From positions 1 through 64,000 of the forward strand of contig NZ_LZMD01000090.1 of the NCBI RefSeq assembly GCF_001668575.1: DNA of 64,000 bases. Reading direction: 5' to 3'. This DNA comes from Mycobacterium sp. 1164985.4. Lineage in GTDB: Bacteria; Actinomycetota; Actinomycetes; Mycobacteriales; Mycobacteriaceae. A program made the position numbers and the translations under genes. Below the pieces are notes generated by a model. The model made no database searches. It was given only the letters and a program-made list of their open reading frames with translations, and was not told the DNA's origin. Of this stretch, positions 60,652 through 64,000 are shown in pieces (position 1 is the first letter of the stretch; every line of letters begins with the position of its first letter).

Positions 60652-61469
60652 TGCGCGTTGCCCTGTCGAAGGACACCCGGCTGTGCATCTCGCTGGCGGG
60701 CCGGCCGAGCAATATCGGTACCCGATTTCACAACTACCTCTACGACCTGCTCGGGCTCGACTTCATCTACAAAGCCTTCACCACAACGGATCTCGCCGCG
60801 GCGATCGGCGGTGTGCGCGCGCTGGGCATCCGCGGTTGCTCGGTGTCGATGCCGTTCAAGCAGGACGTGCTGGCGCTGGTCGACGAGGTCGAGCAGTCGG
60901 CCCGAGCCATCCGAGCGGTGAACACGATCGTCAACGACGAGGGCCGGCTCACCGCTTCGAACACCGATTACCTTGCCGTGCAGGCACTTATCGCCGAACA
61001 CGACTTGCAGCCATCGCAGTCGTTGCTGGTGTACGGCAGTGGCGGGATGGCCAGTGCGGTAGGAGCCGCCTTCCGCGATCTCGGATTCGATAGGGGCACG
61101 GTCGTGGCAAGGAATACCGAGAGCGGGCGCCCCTTGGCCGATCGGCTGGGCTACGACTACGCCCAGGATGTCGGTTCTCGCACCGCCGATGTGCTGATCA
61201 ATGTCACTCCGCTGGGAATGGCCGGCGGGCCGGAGGCGAACGGAATGGCGTACGGCGAAGCCGCGATCGCCAACGCGCACACCGTCTTCGACGTCGTCGC
61301 AATGCCGTCGGATACACCGCTCGTCAAGGCCGCGCGCGGCGCAGGTATCGCGGTGATCACCGGTGCGGAAGTGATCGCGCTGCAAGCCGCCGAGCAGTTC
61401 GAGCGTTACACCGGGGTTCGGCCGACGGCCGAACAGGTCATGGCCGCGTCAGCGCTATCGCGGGCCTGA
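60651..61469 (+). CDS. shikimate dehydrogenase-like protein, atypical
   Basis: A 272-residue AroE-fold protein. The N-half has FHNYLYDLLG, SVSMPFKQDVLAL (catalytic Lys kept) and SNTDYLAV (catalytic Asp kept). The Rossmann half has VYGSGGMASAVGAAF and NVTPLGM. The usual substrate-binding SxS motif (HSxSPxxHN) is replaced by SNIGTRFHN, so the natural substrate may not be shikimate. ATG shares a base with the pat stop (TGATG), so the two are coupled. Confidence 0.82.
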   Translation: MRVALSKDTRLCISLAGRPSNIGTRFHNYLYDLLGLDFIYKAFTTTDLAAAIGGVRALGIRGCSVSMPFKQDVLALVDEVEQSARAIRAVNTIVNDEGRLTASNTDYLAVQALIAEHDLQPSQSLLVYGSGGMASAVGAAFRDLGFDRGTVVARNTESGRPLADRLGYDYAQDVGSRTADVLINVTPLGMAGGPEANGMAYGEAAIANAHTVFDVVAMPSDTPLVKAARGAGIAVITGAEVIALQAAEQFERYTGVRPTAEQVMAASALSRA

Positions 61470-61470
61470 G

Positions 61471-62163
61471 TCAGGGTGTGATCTTGGTTTGTTCGTCGAT
61501 GACCCCCGTCGCGTCCATCAGCGCCGTCATCTGGTTCTCACGGCCGTCGGCGTTGAGTTGCAGCACGTACAAGCCGTCCTGGCCCGGGATCACAACGGTT
61601 TTCTGGGCGATCGCCCGTGGGACACCGTCTTTGGTGTAGGTGCCGCCGATCTGCACCGCCTCGAAATCGGAGAGCGTGGACGGGCTGCCTTCCTCCGCAC
61701 CTTCGTAGCCGGGAAGATTCTGGATCTCGCCGGGGGCGAACTCGAGGATCTTCGCGGGGTCGACATTACCGGTCAGCTTCGACACCAGCGCGATGATGGT
61801 CGGAGGGTCATCGGCCATGGCGGGATCGTCGGAAACTATTGCCCCGTACGCCCACTCCGGGGTGCGGGGACCGGCATCACTCCACCCGGGCGGGAAGGGC
61901 AGGTCAATGCTGGGCGAACCCGGGTCGCCGCGCTTGACCGGAGTCTCCTGGATTCCGTTTTCGCGAATGTAGTCGACGATCGTGTAGTGGGCGCCCTGTG
62001 CCTGGGGCGAAGGGGTGGGTGCGGCTGAGGTACTGCTTGCAGACGTGCTGGTGTCCTCGGATGTCGTGGACTCGGATTTCGTATCCGAGTTGCAGCCGGC
62101 GAGGCCAAGCCCGACTGCCACGGCCGCGACCGCGATTACGCCGGCCCTCATAGACGTGCTCAT
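61471..62163 (-). CDS. LpqN-type lipoprotein
   Basis: A 230-residue lipoprotein with lipobox LAGC (Cys24), a Ser/Thr-rich linker (about 27-55) and an LpqN-like domain (YTIVDYIRENGIQETPV, IDLPFPPGW, DPPTIIALVSKLTG). M. tuberculosis LpqN (Rv0583c) has this fold and affects envelope lipids. GGAGGAG lies 5 bases before the ATG. Convergent with the AroE-like gene one base away. Confidence 0.87.
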   Translation of the reverse strand: MSTSMRAGVIAVAAVAVGLGLAGCNSDTKSESTTSEDTSTSASSTSAAPTPSPQAQGAHYTIVDYIRENGIQETPVKRGDPGSPSIDLPFPPGWSDAGPRTPEWAYGAIVSDDPAMADDPPTIIALVSKLTGNVDPAKILEFAPGEIQNLPGYEGAEEGSPSTLSDFEAVQIGGTYTKDGVPRAIAQKTVVIPGQDGLYVLQLNADGRENQMTALMDATGVIDEQTKITP

Positions 62164-62351
62164 TTGCTCCTCCAGCGGTTTGATCTTGCCGTAGCCTACG
62201 GGCGGTGTCCGTCCCTCGCAGTCAAAAACATAGACAACGGCTACTTGCTGGGCCGAGAGTTCGATGATGGTACTTTGCTAATACGCTTGAGCATGCTTAG
62301 CTGTGTGCGGCTGTCGGGGGCGCGGGATACGGTGGCAAGGAGGGGTGCGCG

Positions 62352-64000
62352 ATGTGGGTGCAGAGTGCACGAATGAGGGCGATACTGCGTTCGCTGGGTG
62401 CAATGGTTCTCGCGCTGCTCGGCGCGGTCGCCCTGGTTGTGGCGTGGACGACGGCAACCGCTGTGCAGTTGGCGGCGAGCGCGTTGATCATGGGTGGAAC
62501 GGACCATCCGCTCAGTACGCCGCCGGATGACCCCTTCTACGTCAACCAGTACTTGAACAACGCTGTCAAAGGATTCATCAACCCGGCCTCGCAAGCGCCC
62601 ACCGGCACCGACGGCGAGCCCATCGACAGTGTCGGCGGTGGAGACAGCGTCTATGCCGTTATCTACCCGGCGGAATTCTTCCCGGTCTTCGGCAGTAAGA
62701 CATTCGACGCCTCCGTGGCGGAGGGCGTGGGGAACCTGGAGCGGTGCGCGCGTGGATCCCTGAGCTGCAGATACAACCCTTATCAGCCGATATTGAAACC
62801 GCCGGTAGGGCCGCCCTCGGCGACCGACGATCTGGTGATATTCGGCTACTCCCAGAGCGCTGTGGTCGCGTCCCTGGTCAAGCGGAATCTGATCGCCAAT
62901 CCGCGACCAGGAGAGACCTCGTTCTTTCTTCTGGCCAACCCGATGCGTCCCAATGGCGGCATCCTGGCGCGAGGACCCGATGGGCTCACTATTCCAATCC
63001 TTGGGGTGACCTTCTACGGCGCTACTCCAACGGACTCCTGCAAGGGTGACGGTCCGTGCATGCCGACGGTCGACGCCGCGGCGCAGTACGACGGACTCGG
63101 GGGTGACGCACCCGCCAGCCTCACCAATGTGCTCGCCATCGTCAACTCTCTCGCTGGCTACTACTACCTTCACGGCGACCTGCAGAACGCCGACTTTGAC
63201 GATGCCAAGTACCAGGGCTCCTACGGTGACACCGACTACTACCTCTATCCGACGAAGCGGCTGCCGATCCTGATGCCATTCGAAGCGTTGGTACCGTCGC
63301 CGATCCTGACCGCTCTTGACGCACCTCTGCGCGTCTTGATCGAGGGGGCGTATGCGCGTGACGTGAACCCCGGTATCGCGACGAAGGTAGGCCTGCTCCC
63401 GTTCAGAAACCCGATCAAGACGGCGATCGATCTCGTGAAATCGATCCCGACCGGTATCGACGACGCCGTCCAAGAGGTCTCCGGGAAGCGTCCCTTGGGC
63501 ACGGAGCCGACCACCAGCCCCTTCGGAGTCGGCGGCCCCGACTTACCGCCGCCCCCGACACAGCCGGAAAGCATCGGGGCGAGGTCGATGATGTGGTCGC
63601 GCGCGGGGGACATGAATCAGGATGGCCAAACCGTGATCGAGGCTGACGGATCGTCCATCGGTGAGGATGGGTTGTTGGATGACCCACTCAAACAGGATCC
63701 GTTGAAAATCGAACCGAACGAGGTGACGGCAAACCCAGTGCCACTCGGTGCTGACGGCGAAGCCGCGAATCTGGGCGAAAAAGGCCAAGCCGTGGTTTCT
63801 GGTGAGGAAGGACAAGCCACCAATCCTGGCGACGTGGTGCCGATCAATGAGCGTGCAGATGGCCAGCCCGCGGAAAATGCCGGAACCGGTGTGCTCACGC
63901 TTAAGCCGCCAAAGGTTTCCGTCAAGCCCGCCCTGCCAAAACTGCCGAAGCTGCGCGGGCCCATCAAGTTCGATTCGCCCGTCCGGCTGGGTCCGTCGCC
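62352..64000 (+). CDS. PE-PPE-domain alpha/beta hydrolase, 3'-truncated at the window edge
   Basis: Open from 62352 to the right edge (549 codons visible). An N-terminal helix (about 12-45) serves as signal or anchor. The PE-PPE domain follows: DSVYAVIYPAEFFPVFG, FGYSQSAVVASLVKRNL with the nucleophile Ser in GYSQS, ANPMRPNGG, and YYLYPTKRLPILMPF. The C-terminal part is Pro/Gly/Glu-rich with loose GExGQA repeats. Members act as surface serine esterases. AAGGAGG lies about 8 bases before the ATG. Confidence 0.88.
   Translation, partial: MWVQSARMRAILRSLGAMVLALLGAVALVVAWTTATAVQLAASALIMGGTDHPLSTPPDDPFYVNQYLNNAVKGFINPASQAPTGTDGEPIDSVGGGDSVYAVIYPAEFFPVFGSKTFDASVAEGVGNLERCARGSLSCRYNPYQPILKPPVGPPSATDDLVIFGYSQSAVVASLVKRNLIANPRPGETSFFLLANPMRPNGGILARGPDGLTIPILGVTFYGATPTDSCKGDGPCMPTVDAAAQYDGLGGDAPASLTNVLAIVNSLAGYYYLHGDLQNADFDDAKYQGSYGDTDYYLYPTKRLPILMPFEALVPSPILTALDAPLRVLIEGAYARDVNPGIATKVGLLPFRNPIKTAIDLVKSIPTGIDDAVQEVSGKRPLGTEPTTSPFGVGGPDLPPPPTQPESIGARSMMWSRAGDMNQDGQTVIEADGSSIGEDGLLDDPLKQDPLKIEPNEVTANPVPLGADGEAANLGEKGQAVVSGEEGQATNPGDVVPINERADGQPAENAGTGVLTLKPPKVSVKPALPKLPKLRGPIKFDSPVRLGPS

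Noticed and set aside
1..64000. CRISPR arrays, insertion sequences or prophage genes
   Set aside because: No regular short repeats with spacers, transposases, integrases or phage structural genes were seen; the HNH/DUF222 fragment is the only mobile-like element.

Overview
The window is high-GC actinobacterial DNA, and its gene order follows the Mycobacterium tuberculosis segment Rv0946c to Rv0998: pgi, chorismate mutase, uvrD1, M23 peptidase, sucCD, Rv0954, perM, purNH, the Rv0958/0959 pair, echA7-fadE12-accA2-accD2-fadE13, rpmF, mprAB-pepD-moaB2, mscL, Rv0990c to Rv0993, moeA1, rimJ, Rv0996 and pat. Two MspA-type porins beside the pepD/mscL region point to a fast-growing Mycolicibacterium rather than a slow grower. 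Starts are often GTG, and many genes overlap by 4 bases (GTGA or ATGA).

Layout. 1-10.8 kb: the 3' end of an HNH/DUF222 gene, pgi, a succinate-semialdehyde dehydrogenase, a large acyltransferase, chorismate mutase, uvrD1 and an M23 peptidase with a small membrane partner. 10.8-13.2 kb: sucCD behind a CRP-type palindrome. 13.2-16.4 kb: a thiolase-like protein, a lone molybdate-binding lipoprotein and an F420-type oxidoreductase. 16.4-22.2 kb: an accessory operon absent from the M. tuberculosis order. It holds a cellulose-synthase-like GT2, a GT-C/DUF4397 membrane fusion and a secreted GH8 glucanase, and looks like an uncharacterised exopolysaccharide synthesis system. 22.2-33.7 kb: sfnG, Rv0954, perM, purN-purH, a lipoprotein, a MoxR/VWA pair, a DUF1707 protein and an SDR. 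33.7-35.3 kb: an HTTM protein with a small partner. 35.3-43.6 kb: a tightly overlapping minus-strand operon (AtuA-like, FadE13, AccD2, AccA2, FadE12, EchA7) preceded by a palindromic operator. Its content resembles acyclic-terpene or branched acyl-CoA carboxylation pathways.

43.7-51.3 kb is an envelope-stress and permeability block: rpmF, mprA-mprB, pepD and moaB2, with MprA-box-like elements upstream of both mprA and pepD. It continues with an unlisted 52-codon gene, two near-identical porins with matching promoters and terminators, and mscL. 51.3-57.4 kb carries an SAF protein, an FmdB/Ruc zinc-ribbon protein, 5-formyl-THF cyclo-ligase, galU, a degenerate MoeA (Glp-like), rimJ, a GlpR/SepX-like membrane protein and tRNA-Ala(CGC). 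57.4-64 kb has a DUF302 gene with a probable frameshift, an SDR and a collapsed sodA pseudogene. It ends with the cAMP-type lysine acetyltransferase Pat coupled to an AroE-like protein, an LpqN-type lipoprotein and a PE-PPE hydrolase running off the right edge.

The strongest leads are the GT2/GT-C-DUF4397/GH8 operon, the tandem porins with a changed constriction (D91 to Q, D93 to P), the deleted sodA remnant, and the set of shared palindromes and direct repeats around sucC, mprA/pepD, the porins and the AtuA-like operon.
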